Assembly (NCBI RefSeq): GCF_002242805.1 | Contig: NZ_MCGQ01000048.1 | Location: 62,001-126,000, forward strand | DNA: 64,000 nucleotides | Source: Streptomyces diastatochromogenes | GTDB taxonomy: Bacteria; Actinomycetota; Actinomycetes; Streptomycetales; Streptomycetaceae | Direction: 5' to 3' | Part shown: positions 1-8,019 of the stretch, one piece after another | Numbering within the stretch: position 1 is the stretch's first letter | Layout of the letters: each line of letters starts with the position of its first letter | Program-made: the position numbers and the translations under genes | The notes under the pieces: model-generated | Databases searched by the model: none | Seen by the model: the letters and a program-made list of their open reading frames with translations, nothing else | Told to the model about the DNA's origin: nothing

Positions 1-33
1 GACCACACGAAGTTCTACACCTTCGACAGCTGA
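1..33 (+). CDS. 3' end of a truncated gene (last 10 residues)
   Basis: The window opens inside a possible plus-strand reading frame that ends DHTKFYTFDS and a TGA at 31-33. The stop abuts the stop of the RNase H gene on the other strand with no spacer, which fits two tightly convergent genes. Ten residues are too few to name a family. It is called only because of frame continuity and the abutting convergent stop. Confidence 0.35.
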   Translation, partial: DHTKFYTFDS

Positions 34-726
34 TCAGGCCTCGGCGGTACGGCACTCCGGGTGGCCCCAGCCCTGCGCGTTCTTGGCGATGGACTCGCCG
101 GCCGCGTAGCCGCGGCCGCACAGGCAGCGGCCGGGGAACTTCGCCTTGATGGTGCGCGAGGACGCTCCGCCGCCGGTCCGGCGGGGCGCCTTGCTGCGCG
201 GGGCGGCCGCCTTGGGCGTGTCGGGCGACTGCGGCGGCTCCGGGGAGCCGAGGGCGCTGCCGGCCTCTTCCTGGACCGAGGCGGCCTGGCTGGCGGCGCG
301 GTCGGCGAAGTCGTTCAACGGGTCGCCGTCGACCTGGTGGGCGGGGACGTAGCGGAACTCGACGGAGCGGCCGTCGAGCAGCTCGTCGATGCGGACCACC
401 AGGTCCTGGTTGGCGACCGGCTTGCCGGCGGCCGTCTTCCAGCCGTTGCGCTTCCAGCCGGGCAGCCAGGTGGTGACCGCCTTCATCGCGTACTGGGAGT
501 CCATGCGGATCTCCAGCGGCACGTCCGGGTCGACGGCCGCCAGCAGGCGCTCCAGGGCGGTCAGTTCGGCGACGTTGTTGGTGGCCCGGCCGAGCGGGCC
601 CGCCTCCCAGCGGGCGGGGGTCCGCTCGTCGTCCGAGACCACCCATGCCCATCCGGCCGGCCCGGGGTTTCCCTTCGAAGCCCCGTCGCACGCGGCCACC
701 ACACGTTCACGCATGCGGTCGATCAT
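34..726 (-). CDS. RNase HI family protein with Cys-rich C-terminal extension
   Basis: A 230-residue protein whose first ~150 residues are an RNase HI fold, expected to cut the RNA strand of RNA-DNA hybrids in the cytoplasm. The family motifs are present: CDGASKGNPGPAGW with the first catalytic Asp, NNVAELTAL with the catalytic Glu, RMDSQYAM with the second Asp, and NDFADRAA with the last Asp. After a Pro/Ala/Ser linker the tail carries GRCLCGRGY and, further on, GHPEC, a Cys/His set that could bind zinc. Ordinary RNase HI is ~150 residues, so the tail is an addition. A second in-frame ATG lies four codons downstream of the chosen start. Nothing nearby indicates an operon. The nuclease call is firm; the zinc idea is inference. 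Confidence 0.88.
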   Translation of the reverse strand: MIDRMRERVVAACDGASKGNPGPAGWAWVVSDDERTPARWEAGPLGRATNNVAELTALERLLAAVDPDVPLEIRMDSQYAMKAVTTWLPGWKRNGWKTAAGKPVANQDLVVRIDELLDGRSVEFRYVPAHQVDGDPLNDFADRAASQAASVQEEAGSALGSPEPPQSPDTPKAAAPRSKAPRRTGGGASSRTIKAKFPGRCLCGRGYAAGESIAKNAQGWGHPECRTAEA

Positions 727-760
727 GCCATGGCCGCGCCGGCCACCGTGCCGGGCCCGG

Positions 761-1555
761 TCAGACGTCCTGGAAGCTGGGCCTGTCGCCCTCGGTGGTC
801 GTGGTGTCGATCACGGAGAAGTTCGCGCCCTGCGGATCGCTGAGCGCCGCGAACCGGCCGAAGGGGCTGCCCATGGGCCCGAAGCGCAGAACGCCGCCGA
901 GCTTGGTGGCCCGGGCCACGGCCGCGTCGCAGTCGTCGACGCCGAAGTACACGTTGATGTACGACGGGATCTCGGGCGGGAACTCGTCGGTCATCCGCAT
1001 CCGGCCCAGGACCGTGTCGTCACCGAGGTTGAAGACACGGAAGTCGACCCCGTCGTCCTCGAGCTGCTTCGCCGCGTAGGGGAAGACGGACGTGAGGAAC
1101 GTGTCCGTTTTGTCGGGGTCGCGGGTGAAGACCTCGGCCCAGTTGTAGGCACCGGGCACCGACGTCGCCTCGAAACCCTCGTGGACGCCCGCCTGCCACA
1201 CGCCGAACACGGCACCGCTGGGCTCAAGAGCCAGGCACATCGTGCCGAAGTCGCCGACCTGCATCGGCTCCATCAGCACCTCGCCGCCGCTCTCCCGGAT
1301 CCTGGCCGCGGTGGCGACGGCGTCCGGCGAGGCGAAGTACAGGCACCACTGCGACTGCCCCTCCTGGCCGGGCATGGGCGGTACGACGGCGGCCACCGCC
1401 TTGCCGTTCGCGTAGGCCTGTGTGTAGTGGCCGTACTCCGACGAGGCCTCGCCGAAGGTCCAGCCGAGGACCTCGCCGTAGAAGCTCTTGGCGCCCTCGA
1501 GGTCGCTGAACATCGCATCGGCCCAACAGGGCGTTCCTTCAGGTTGCACGGCCAT
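761..1555 (-). CDS. VOC (glyoxalase/bleomycin-resistance fold) family protein, two VOC domains
   Basis: 264 residues made of two vicinal-oxygen-chelate modules, roughly residues 8-120 and 140-258. The first begins PCWADAMFSDLEGAKSFYGEVLGW, the usual VOC opening of a beta strand followed by an FY helix; the second repeats it less clearly before ending in DPQGANFSVID. Tandem VOC proteins of this length are common in Streptomyces and are often annotated as hydroxylases or glyoxalases, but the substrate is unknown. No metal ligand set can be assigned with confidence from the sequence. The gene is single, with a 34-bp gap to the start of the RNase H gene downstream. Family confident; activity not. 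Confidence 0.85.
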   Translation of the reverse strand: MAVQPEGTPCWADAMFSDLEGAKSFYGEVLGWTFGEASSEYGHYTQAYANGKAVAAVVPPMPGQEGQSQWCLYFASPDAVATAARIRESGGEVLMEPMQVGDFGTMCLALEPSGAVFGVWQAGVHEGFEATSVPGAYNWAEVFTRDPDKTDTFLTSVFPYAAKQLEDDGVDFRVFNLGDDTVLGRMRMTDEFPPEIPSYINVYFGVDDCDAAVARATKLGGVLRFGPMGSPFGRFAALSDPQGANFSVIDTTTTEGDRPSFQDV

Positions 1556-1693
1556 GGTCGCGGGCCCTCTCCGGTGAGCGGATTGTCCGAATCCTCACGC
1601 TAGCCATCCCTCCTTCGGCCCGCGCGCCGAACGGAGGCAACCGTCCGACACTGGACGAAAGGGACGGCAGCCTTCGGCGGGACGGGGCGCGGG

Positions 1694-2731
1694 ATGTCGG
1701 AGTCGACGGTGACGGCAGGGACGACACGGGCGTGGTCGGTGACCCGGCCCGGGCCGGTGGAGGAGGATCCCCTCCGGTTCGTCGAGCGGCCGGTGCCCGT
1801 GCCCGGGGACGACGAGCTGCTGGTCCATGTGCGCGTCTGCGGAGTGTGCCGCACCGACCTGCACGTGACCGAGGGGGACCTGCCGGTGCACCGGCCCGGG
1901 GTGACCCCCGGGCACGAGGTGGTGGGCGTGGTCGCCGGGTTCGGGGCGGGCGTCGAGGGTTTCGCGGTGGGCGACCGGGTGGGCGTGGCCTGGCTGCGGC
2001 ACACCGACGGCGGGTGCGCGTACTGCCTGCGGGGCGCCGAGAACCTGTGCCCACGGTCCGAGTACACCGGCTGGGACGCCGACGGCGGTTACGCGGAGTA
2101 CACGACCGTGCCGGCCGGCTTCGCCTACCGGTTGCCGGGCGCGCTGGACGACGTGGCACTGGCGCCGCTGCTGTGCGCCGGGATCATCGGCTACCGCGCG
2201 CTGCGCCGCGCCTCGCTGCCGCCGGGCGGCCGGCTCGGGCTGTACGGGTTCGGGGGCAGCGCCCACCTGTGCGCGCAGGTGGCCCTCGCCGAGGGTGCCA
2301 CGGTGCACGTCCTGACCCGCGGCACGGACGCCCGGCGGCTGGCCCTCGACCTGGGCGCCGCCTCGGCACGGGACGCGTACGACCTGCCGCCGGAGCCCCT
2401 GGACAGCGCGATCCTCTTCGCCCCGGTCGGCGACCTGGTCCCGGTCGCGCTGCGGGCGCTCGACCGTGGCGGGGTCCTGTCCGTGGCGGGCATCCACCTG
2501 AGCGACGTACCGCCGCTGCGCTACGAGACCGACCTGTTCTACGAGAAGGAACTGCGCAGCGTCACCTCCAACACGCGCGCGGACGGCCGCGAGTTCCTGG
2601 AGAAGGCCGCGCTGCACGGGGTCCGGGCGAAGACGCACACGTATCCGCTGTCGCGCGCCCCACAGGCCCTGAAGGACCTCAAGGCCGGCCGCTTCGACGG
2701 CGCGGCGGTGCTGGTGAACGACCTCTCCTGA
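1694..2731 (+). CDS. Zinc-dependent alcohol dehydrogenase family protein
   Basis: 345 residues, normal for a medium-chain dehydrogenase. The catalytic-zinc Cys lies in VCGVCRTDLH and the second ligand in GHEVVG. The structural-zinc loop is GGCAYCLRGAENLC. The Rossmann motif is GLYGFGGSAH, where the last Gly of GxGxxG is replaced. It should oxidise alcohols or reduce aldehydes with NAD(P). The layout resembles actinobacterial AdhA-type enzymes. The ATG at 1694 is the first in frame before the conserved N-terminus; upstream there is no strong ribosome site. It is divergent from the VOC gene across 138 bp. Substrate is not predictable. Confidence 0.9.
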   Translation: MSESTVTAGTTRAWSVTRPGPVEEDPLRFVERPVPVPGDDELLVHVRVCGVCRTDLHVTEGDLPVHRPGVTPGHEVVGVVAGFGAGVEGFAVGDRVGVAWLRHTDGGCAYCLRGAENLCPRSEYTGWDADGGYAEYTTVPAGFAYRLPGALDDVALAPLLCAGIIGYRALRRASLPPGGRLGLYGFGGSAHLCAQVALAEGATVHVLTRGTDARRLALDLGAASARDAYDLPPEPLDSAILFAPVGDLVPVALRALDRGGVLSVAGIHLSDVPPLRYETDLFYEKELRSVTSNTRADGREFLEKAALHGVRAKTHTYPLSRAPQALKDLKAGRFDGAAVLVNDLS

Positions 2732-2963
2732 GCGCAAACGTACGGCTGTCACCGCGTGCGGGGGCAGGGACCCGGCGCACGATCACGCACACCACCCCGC
2801 AACGCCCTCAACGGCGGGTTTACACCACTCCATGATCAAAAGCGCCCCCTTCGCGCTATACCCGAAGATCACGCGTCCTGTTTGGCTGGTCGGAGCGCAC
2901 CAGCACCCCGCGCACCACCGACCGATCCGAATCACCCCTGTTCGCCTCTCCGCAGGAGGGAAT

Positions 2964-4406
2964 GTGTCCACTCCGGACATCGCCACCGGTTCCGCAGTCG
3001 AGGAACCCGATCCCGGACCCCTGACCGACGGGCAGCTCACCAGCCTGAGCACGCGGGCGGCCCGTAACCTCGCCACCACGACCAAGTCCGAACCGCAGAT
3101 GCAGGCCATCACCTCGCGATGGCTGCTGAAGACCCTGCCGTGGGTGGACGTCAAGGGAGGCACGTACCGGGTCAACCGCCGTCTGCAGCTGCGTACCGGT
3201 CGCGGGCGCGTGCACTTCGAGCAGAACGGCGCCGACGACATCCGGGTCATCCCCGAGACGCTGACCGAGCTGCCGATCCTGCGCGGCTACCCCGACCTGG
3301 ACGTGCTGCGAGAGATGGCCACCCGCTTCCAGCCCCGGGAGGTGCGCCCGGGCCAGGTGCTGTTCGAGGCGGGGCAGCCGGTCACGGAGGCGTACCTGGT
3401 CGTGCACGGCCGGTTCACCCGGTTCGCGGCCGGCAAGTACGGCGGGGAGGAGATCGTCGGGGTCGTCACCGACGGCGACCAGATGGGCGACGAGGCGGTC
3501 GGCCAGTCCGACCCGCTCTGGCTCACCTCGGTGCGGGCGGAGACGGCGGGCGTGGTGCTGGCGCTGCCCTGGGGCGTCGTCCAGGAGTTCACCGAGCGGG
3601 TGCCGTCCCTCGCCGCCCATCTCCAGGCGTATGTCGAGCAGCAGCGCAAGCCGATGAACCGCAAGGGCGAGGCGGAGGTCCCGGTGCAGGCCGGCCACGT
3701 CGGCGAGCAGACGCTCCCCGGCGGCTTCGTGGACTACGAACTCGCGCCCCGCGAATACGAGTTGTCCCTCACCCAGACCGTGCTGCGGGTGCACACCAGG
3801 GTCGCCGATCTCTACAACAACCCGATGGACCAGACCCAGCAGCAGTTGCGGCTCACGGTGGAGGAGATCCGTGAGCGCCAGGAGTGGGAGCTGGTCAACA
3901 ACCGGGAGTTCGGGCTGCTGCACAACATCGACTACGGCCAGCGGATCAGCTCCTTCACCGGGCCGCCGACGCCCGACGACATGGACGAGCTGCTCTCCAT
4001 GCGCCGCAAGACCAAGGTGTTCCTGGCACATCCGAAGGCGATCGCGGCCTTCTTCCGGCAGTGCAACCGGCGCGGTCTGGTGCCCGGCAGCGCGAACATC
4101 GACGGGCACGAGATCCCGGCCTGGCGCGGTGTCCCGATCTATCCGTGCAGCAAGATCCCGATCAGCGCCGACCACACCAGCAGCATCATCGCGCTGCGCA
4201 CCGGCGAGGCCGACCAGGGCGTCATCGGCCTCTACCAGACCGGTATCCCGGAGGAGTTCCAGCCGGGCCTGAACGTCCGCTTCATGGGCATCGACACCGC
4301 CGCGATCATCAACTACCTGGTCACCGCCTACTACTCGCTGGCCATCCTGGTCCCCGACGCCGCGGGGATCCTGGAGAACGTCCAGCTCGGCCGGACCGCC
4401 GACTGA
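2964..4406 (+). CDS. Family 2B encapsulin shell protein with inserted cyclic-nucleotide-binding-like domain
   Basis: 480 residues that self-assemble, by family precedent, into an HK97-fold protein nanocompartment. An N-terminal arm (about 1-100) is followed by a CRP-like cNMP-binding fold (about 104-228, starting LPILRGYPDLDVL) and then the rest of the HK97 shell domain to the end. The GTG at 2964 is preferred over an in-frame start 132 bp upstream because AGGAGG lies at 2954-2959 and the sequence before it does not look like shell protein. The gene is 16 bp upstream of a terpene cyclase, the arrangement of the S. coelicolor and S. griseus 2-methylisoborneol loci, where the cyclase is the encapsulated cargo. 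The ligand-binding signature is atypical: GDQMGDEA in place of the usual FGE stretch and no following Arg-x-Ala. Confidence 0.9.
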   Translation: MSTPDIATGSAVEEPDPGPLTDGQLTSLSTRAARNLATTTKSEPQMQAITSRWLLKTLPWVDVKGGTYRVNRRLQLRTGRGRVHFEQNGADDIRVIPETLTELPILRGYPDLDVLREMATRFQPREVRPGQVLFEAGQPVTEAYLVVHGRFTRFAAGKYGGEEIVGVVTDGDQMGDEAVGQSDPLWLTSVRAETAGVVLALPWGVVQEFTERVPSLAAHLQAYVEQQRKPMNRKGEAEVPVQAGHVGEQTLPGGFVDYELAPREYELSLTQTVLRVHTRVADLYNNPMDQTQQQLRLTVEEIRERQEWELVNNREFGLLHNIDYGQRISSFTGPPTPDDMDELLSMRRKTKVFLAHPKAIAAFFRQCNRRGLVPGSANIDGHEIPAWRGVPIYPCSKIPISADHTSSIIALRTGEADQGVIGLYQTGIPEEFQPGLNVRFMGIDTAAIINYLVTAYYSLAILVPDAAGILENVQLGRTAD

Positions 4407-4422
4407 CGGCCTGGAGCACGCC

Positions 4423-5475
4423 ATGAGCACACCCACCCACTCCTACGCGCTGCCCGGGCCGCCGAACATCGCCCAGAGCATGCGCAGGCCGCGGCGCACC
4501 GGGGTGATCCCCGGACTGCACCACCAACCCGCCGCTCCCGCAGACCCGGAGAAGGCCGCGGAGATCGACCGCCGGCTGGAGACCTGGGCCCGCGAGCTGG
4601 ATCTGTTTCCCGAGGCCTGGACCGGGGACTTCTCGGACTTCCAGTTCGGCCGGGCCGTCGTACTCCAGCATCCGGGCGGCCTCGACCTGGACCGCCTCAC
4701 CGCCGCCGGCAAGCTGCTGCTCGCGGAGAACATCGTCGACTCCTGCTACTGCGAGGAGGACGAGGGCCGGGGCGGATCGCGGCGCGGTCTGGGCGGCCCG
4801 CTGATCATCGCCCAGTCGGCGCTCGATCCCTTCCACGGCACCCCGGAGCTGGAGGAGGAGTGGCGCGAGGGCATCGGGGCCGACGGTCCGCTGCGTTCGT
4901 ACCATTACGCCCTCGCGGACTACGCGTCCTTCGCCACGCCCAGCCAGACCGGACGGTTCGTGCACGACATGGCCCGGCTGCACATGGGCTATCTGGGCGA
5001 GGCCGCCTGGATGGAGACCAAGTACGTGCCGCGGGTCTGGGAGTACCTGGTCATGCGGCAGTTCAACAACTTCCGCCCCTGTCTGTCGCTCGTCGACGCG
5101 GTGGACGGCTACGAACTGCCCGAGCAGATCTACGCCCGGCCGGAGATCCAGCGGATCACCGCCCTCGCCTGCAACGCCACCACGATCATGAACGACCTGT
5201 ACTCCTTCACCAAGGAGCTGGCGAGCGATCCGACCCATCTCAACCTGCCCCAGGTGGTCGCCGCCAACGACCGGCGCGGGCTGAAGGCGGCCTATCTGAA
5301 GTCCGTCGAGATCCACAACCGGATCATGGAGGCCTTCGAGGAGGAGTCCGCCCTCCTGTCCGCCACCTCGCCCCTCGTCGAGCGCTACGCCCAGGGGCTG
5401 TCCGCCTGGCTCGCCGGCAACCACGAGTGGCACTCGACCAACACCCGCCGCTACCACCTTCCCGACTACTGGTGA
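4423..5475 (+). CDS. 2-methylisoborneol synthase-type C11 terpene cyclase (encapsulin cargo)
   Basis: 350 residues, class I terpene synthase. Metal-binding motifs are D106 in VDSCYCEED and the NSE triad N257, S261, E265 in NDLYSFTKE; the C-terminal RY pair is at 343-344. Position in the operon and similarity through MRQFNNFRPC place it with the enzymes that cyclise 2-methylgeranyl diphosphate to 2-methylisoborneol. Two features differ from the S. coelicolor enzyme as I recall it: the second Asp of DDCYCED is Ser107 here, and the Pro/Ala-rich disordered N-terminus is ~30 residues rather than about 100. The start is the only one available, with TGGAG just upstream. The family is sure; whether the product is 2-methylisoborneol or a related C11 terpene is open. 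Confidence 0.88.
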   Translation: MSTPTHSYALPGPPNIAQSMRRPRRTGVIPGLHHQPAAPADPEKAAEIDRRLETWARELDLFPEAWTGDFSDFQFGRAVVLQHPGGLDLDRLTAAGKLLLAENIVDSCYCEEDEGRGGSRRGLGGPLIIAQSALDPFHGTPELEEEWREGIGADGPLRSYHYALADYASFATPSQTGRFVHDMARLHMGYLGEAAWMETKYVPRVWEYLVMRQFNNFRPCLSLVDAVDGYELPEQIYARPEIQRITALACNATTIMNDLYSFTKELASDPTHLNLPQVVAANDRRGLKAAYLKSVEIHNRIMEAFEEESALLSATSPLVERYAQGLSAWLAGNHEWHSTNTRRYHLPDYW

Positions 5476-5524
5476 TCCCACCAGTTCTCCGAAACACCGT
5501 CAGACGCACTTCGAGGAGTCACTG

Positions 5525-6409
5525 TTGACCACCGCCCCTGTCGCTCGGAAGACCACCACGTCAGCTCCGGTGCCGACCCAGTCCACGTACCAGACCCGCG
5601 TCGCGGACTACTGGAACGCCGAGGAGAACCCGGTCAACCTCGAACTCGGAAAGATCGACGACCTGTACCACCACCATTACGGCATCGGGGACGCCGACTG
5701 GTCGGTACTCGACGAGCCCGACCCGGGCCTGCGCAAGGAGCGGGTCACCAGCGAGCTGCACCGTCTGGAGCACGCCCAGGCCGAACTGCTGGCCACCCAC
5801 CTCGGCCCGCTCACCCCCGCCGACCGCGTCTTCGACGCCGGCTGCGGCCGGGGCGGCGGCAGCGTGGTGGCGAACCTGCGCTACGGCTGCCACTCCGACG
5901 GTGTCACGATCTCCGCCAAGCAGGCCGACTTCGCCAACGAGATGGCCCGCAAGCGGGGCGTCGACGGCAAGGTGCGCTACCACCACCGCAACATGCTCGA
6001 CACCGGCTTCGAGTCGGGCGCGTACGCCGCGTCGTGGAACAACGAGTCCACCATGTACGTCGAGCTGGACCTGCTGTTCGCCGAACACGCCCGGCTGCTG
6101 CGCCGCGGCGGGCGGTACGTGGTGATCACCGGCTGCTACAACGACACCTACGGGCAGGCCTCGCGCGAGGTGTCCCTGATCAACGCGCACTACATCTGCG
6201 ACATCCACCCGAGGTCGGAGTACTTCCGGGCGATGGCCAAGAACCGCCTCGTCCCGGTCCATGTGGAGGACCTCACCGAGGCAACGATCCCGTACTGGGA
6301 ACTGCGCAAGCAGGCCGACCACCTGGTGACGGGTATCGAGGACGCGTTCCTCACCGCGTACAAGAACGGCAGCTTCCAGTACCTGCTGATCGTGGCCGAC
6401 CGGGTCTGA
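5525..6409 (+). CDS. Geranyl diphosphate 2-C-methyltransferase
   Basis: 294 residues, SAM-dependent methyltransferase that adds a methyl group to C2 of geranyl diphosphate, giving the C11 substrate of the upstream cyclase. The SAM-binding loop VFDAGCGRGGGSV and the later WNNESTMYVELD stretch match this family, and the length equals the S. coelicolor enzyme. It starts with TTG at 5525, supported by GAGGAG at 5513-5518. It lies 49 bp after the cyclase as the third gene of the shell-cyclase-methyltransferase operon, and the operon closes with the hairpin at 6426-6455. High confidence. Confidence 0.92.
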   Translation: MTTAPVARKTTTSAPVPTQSTYQTRVADYWNAEENPVNLELGKIDDLYHHHYGIGDADWSVLDEPDPGLRKERVTSELHRLEHAQAELLATHLGPLTPADRVFDAGCGRGGGSVVANLRYGCHSDGVTISAKQADFANEMARKRGVDGKVRYHHRNMLDTGFESGAYAASWNNESTMYVELDLLFAEHARLLRRGGRYVVITGCYNDTYGQASREVSLINAHYICDIHPRSEYFRAMAKNRLVPVHVEDLTEATIPYWELRKQADHLVTGIEDAFLTAYKNGSFQYLLIVADRV

Positions 6410-6425
6410 TCCCGGCGGCCGATGG

Positions 6426-6455
6426 GCGGGGCGGTGTCCAACGACACCGCCCCGC
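6426..6455 (+). terminator. Terminator hairpin of the terpene operon
   Basis: A perfect 13-bp inverted repeat, GCGGGGCGGTGTC and its complement, around a CAAC loop, 17 bp after the methyltransferase stop. A TT follows but no long T tract, which is normal for Streptomyces terminators. Confidence 0.85.
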
Positions 6456-6504
6456 TTGGTATTTCGTTCGACAGGGGGCGCGCCGGGCCGTTGGATGGGT
6501 GCCC

Positions 6505-7395
6505 ATGTGTGCGGTGAAGATGCACGAGGACGAGATCGAGATCGACGCTGCGCTGGTCCGGCGGATGATCGCCCGGCAGTTCCCCGCCTGGGCGTCGCTC
6601 CCGGCACGGCGCCTCGCGTCCTCCGGTACGGAGAACGCGATGTTCCGGCTGGGGACGAAGCTGGTGGTGCGGCTGCCCCGGCGTCCCGGCGCCGACGCCG
6701 ATGTGGCGCACGAGCAGCGCTGGCTGCCCCGCCTGGGGCCACAGCTGCCGGTGGCCACGCCCGAGCCGGTGGGGCTCGGCGAGCCGGACGAGGACTTCCC
6801 GTGGCCCTGGTCGGTGTTCCGCTGGCTGGACGGGCGCAATCCGGTCGCGGGTGCCGTCGAGTCGCCGGAGCGGCTGGCCGAGGAGCTGGGGGCGTTCGTG
6901 GCGGCCCTGCGCCGGACCGACGTCCAGGACGGGCCGTCCGCCCAGCGGGGCGCCCCGCTCACGACGCGGGACGAGCCGACCCGAGCAGCCCTGGAGCAGC
7001 TGACCGGCAGGATCGACACGGACGGGGCGACATCCCTGTGGGAGCGTGCGCTGCGCGTCCCCGAGCACGGCGGGGCACCGGCCTGGATGCACGGCGATCT
7101 GTCCCCCGGGAACGTGCTGGTCTCCGACGGGCGGCTGAGCGGGGTGATCGACTTCGGCTGTGCCGGGGTCGGCGATCCCGCCGTGGACCTGATCGTGGCC
7201 TGGAACCTGCTGCCCGCGACCGCCCGCGACACCTTCCGCAAGACCGTGGGCGCCGACGACGCCGAGTGGGCGCGCGGGCGGGGCTGGGCGCTGTCGATCT
7301 CGCTGATCCAGCTGCCGTACTACTGGCACACCAACCCGGTGCTCGCGGAGAACTCCCGGCATGTGATCGCCGAGATCCTCGCCGAGGCCGAGTAG
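6505..7395 (+). CDS. Aminoglycoside phosphotransferase (APH) family protein
   Basis: 296 residues with the APH/choline-kinase fold. The nucleotide-loop region includes SSGTENAMFRLG, the catalytic loop is WMHGDLSPGNVLV (HGDLxxxN), and the metal-binding Asp is in GVIDFGCAGVGDPAVDL. It should phosphorylate a small molecule, but family members of this kind in Streptomyces are mostly not resistance genes and the substrate cannot be read. The ATG at 6505 is chosen as the first start after the terpene terminator; an ATG at 6520 is also possible. No operon partner. Confidence 0.85.
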   Translation: MCAVKMHEDEIEIDAALVRRMIARQFPAWASLPARRLASSGTENAMFRLGTKLVVRLPRRPGADADVAHEQRWLPRLGPQLPVATPEPVGLGEPDEDFPWPWSVFRWLDGRNPVAGAVESPERLAEELGAFVAALRRTDVQDGPSAQRGAPLTTRDEPTRAALEQLTGRIDTDGATSLWERALRVPEHGGAPAWMHGDLSPGNVLVSDGRLSGVIDFGCAGVGDPAVDLIVAWNLLPATARDTFRKTVGADDAEWARGRGWALSISLIQLPYYWHTNPVLAENSRHVIAEILAEAE

Positions 7396-7419
7396 CGGCC
7401 CAGCCCGCCCCGAGACGGA

Positions 7420-7902
7420 TCACTCGCCCGCGTACGCCTTGTCCAGCTCGGCGATGTCGAGCTTGCCCATGCTCAGCATGGCGCGGCTGGTGCGGGTCGC
7501 CTTCTCCGGGTCAGGGTCGCCGATCATGTCGATCAGCCGGTCGGGGACGACCTGCCAGGAGACGCCGTACCTGTCCTTGAGCCAGCCGCAGGGGCCGCCC
7601 TCGCCACCGTTCTCGGTGAGCCGGTTCCAGTAGTAGTCGATCTCCTGCTGGTCGGAGCAGAAGATCTGGAACGAGATCGCCTCGCTGAACGTGAACTGCG
7701 GGCCGCCGTTGAGCGCGATGAACTTCTGCCCGTTGGCCGTGAACTCCACGGCCACCACGGAACCGGCCGGTCCGGGACCGGCCTCGGTGTAGCGGCCGAC
7801 CCGGCCAATGCTGGAGTTCTTGAAGATCGACACGTAGTAGTCGGCGGCCTCCTCGGCCTGGCCGTCGAACCAGAGACACGTGGTGAATCCGTCGGTGGTC
7901 AT
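7420..7902 (-). CDS. PhnB-like VOC family protein
   Basis: 160 residues of the PhnB / 3-demethylubiquinone-methyltransferase-like VOC group, recognised by TTCLWFDGQAEEAADYYVSIF at the N-terminus, QFTFSEAISFQIFC in the middle and CGWLKDRYGVSWQVVP near the C-terminus. Members are small cytoplasmic proteins of uncertain function. The ATG at 7902 is preceded by CCAGGAGGTACTC, a strong ribosome site. It is divergent from the epoxide hydrolase, and the 117-bp spacer between them holds an inverted repeat (7944-7978) that may regulate one or both. Confidence 0.88.
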   Translation of the reverse strand: MTTDGFTTCLWFDGQAEEAADYYVSIFKNSSIGRVGRYTEAGPGPAGSVVAVEFTANGQKFIALNGGPQFTFSEAISFQIFCSDQQEIDYYWNRLTENGGEGGPCGWLKDRYGVSWQVVPDRLIDMIGDPDPEKATRTSRAMLSMGKLDIAELDKAYAGE

Positions 7903-7943
7903 GAGTACCTCCTGGAGCGTGGAACACGGTCATGTGTATCGAC

Positions 7944-7978
7944 CGGTGCCCGCCACGAAACTCATCGGTCGGGCACCG
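7944..7978. promoter_or_regulatory. Inverted repeat between divergent genes, candidate operator
   Basis: Perfect 9-bp arms CGGTGCCCG (7944-7952) and CGGGCACCG (7970-7978) with a 17-bp spacer, lying between the PhnB-like gene and the epoxide hydrolase. The right arm ends 28 bp before the proposed -10 of the hydrolase. The regulator is unknown. Confidence 0.45.
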
Positions 7979-8006
7979 ATCGGCTTCCTGGGTACGGGCC
8001 ACGGAC

Positions 8007-8012
8007 TAGCAT
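8007..8012 (+). promoter_or_regulatory. -10 element of a probable leaderless promoter
   Basis: TAGCAT followed by 7 nt and then the ATG of the epoxide hydrolase, with no ribosome site between. The spacing puts the transcription start on the start codon. Confidence 0.5.
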
Positions 8013-8019
8013 CCGGGGC

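Noticed and set aside
389..1603. 404-codon plus-strand frame across the RNase H and VOC genes
   Set aside because: Antisense to two well-recognised families, with compositionally biased translation and no motif.
2832..2963. In-frame 5' extension of the encapsulin gene
   Set aside because: No ribosome site at 2832; the strong AGGAGG at 2954 and the conserved shell N-terminus support the GTG at 2964.
6426..6455. Hairpin considered as a riboswitch or attachment site
   Set aside because: Position right after the operon, perfect stem and tetraloop fit a terminator; no conserved aptamer features.
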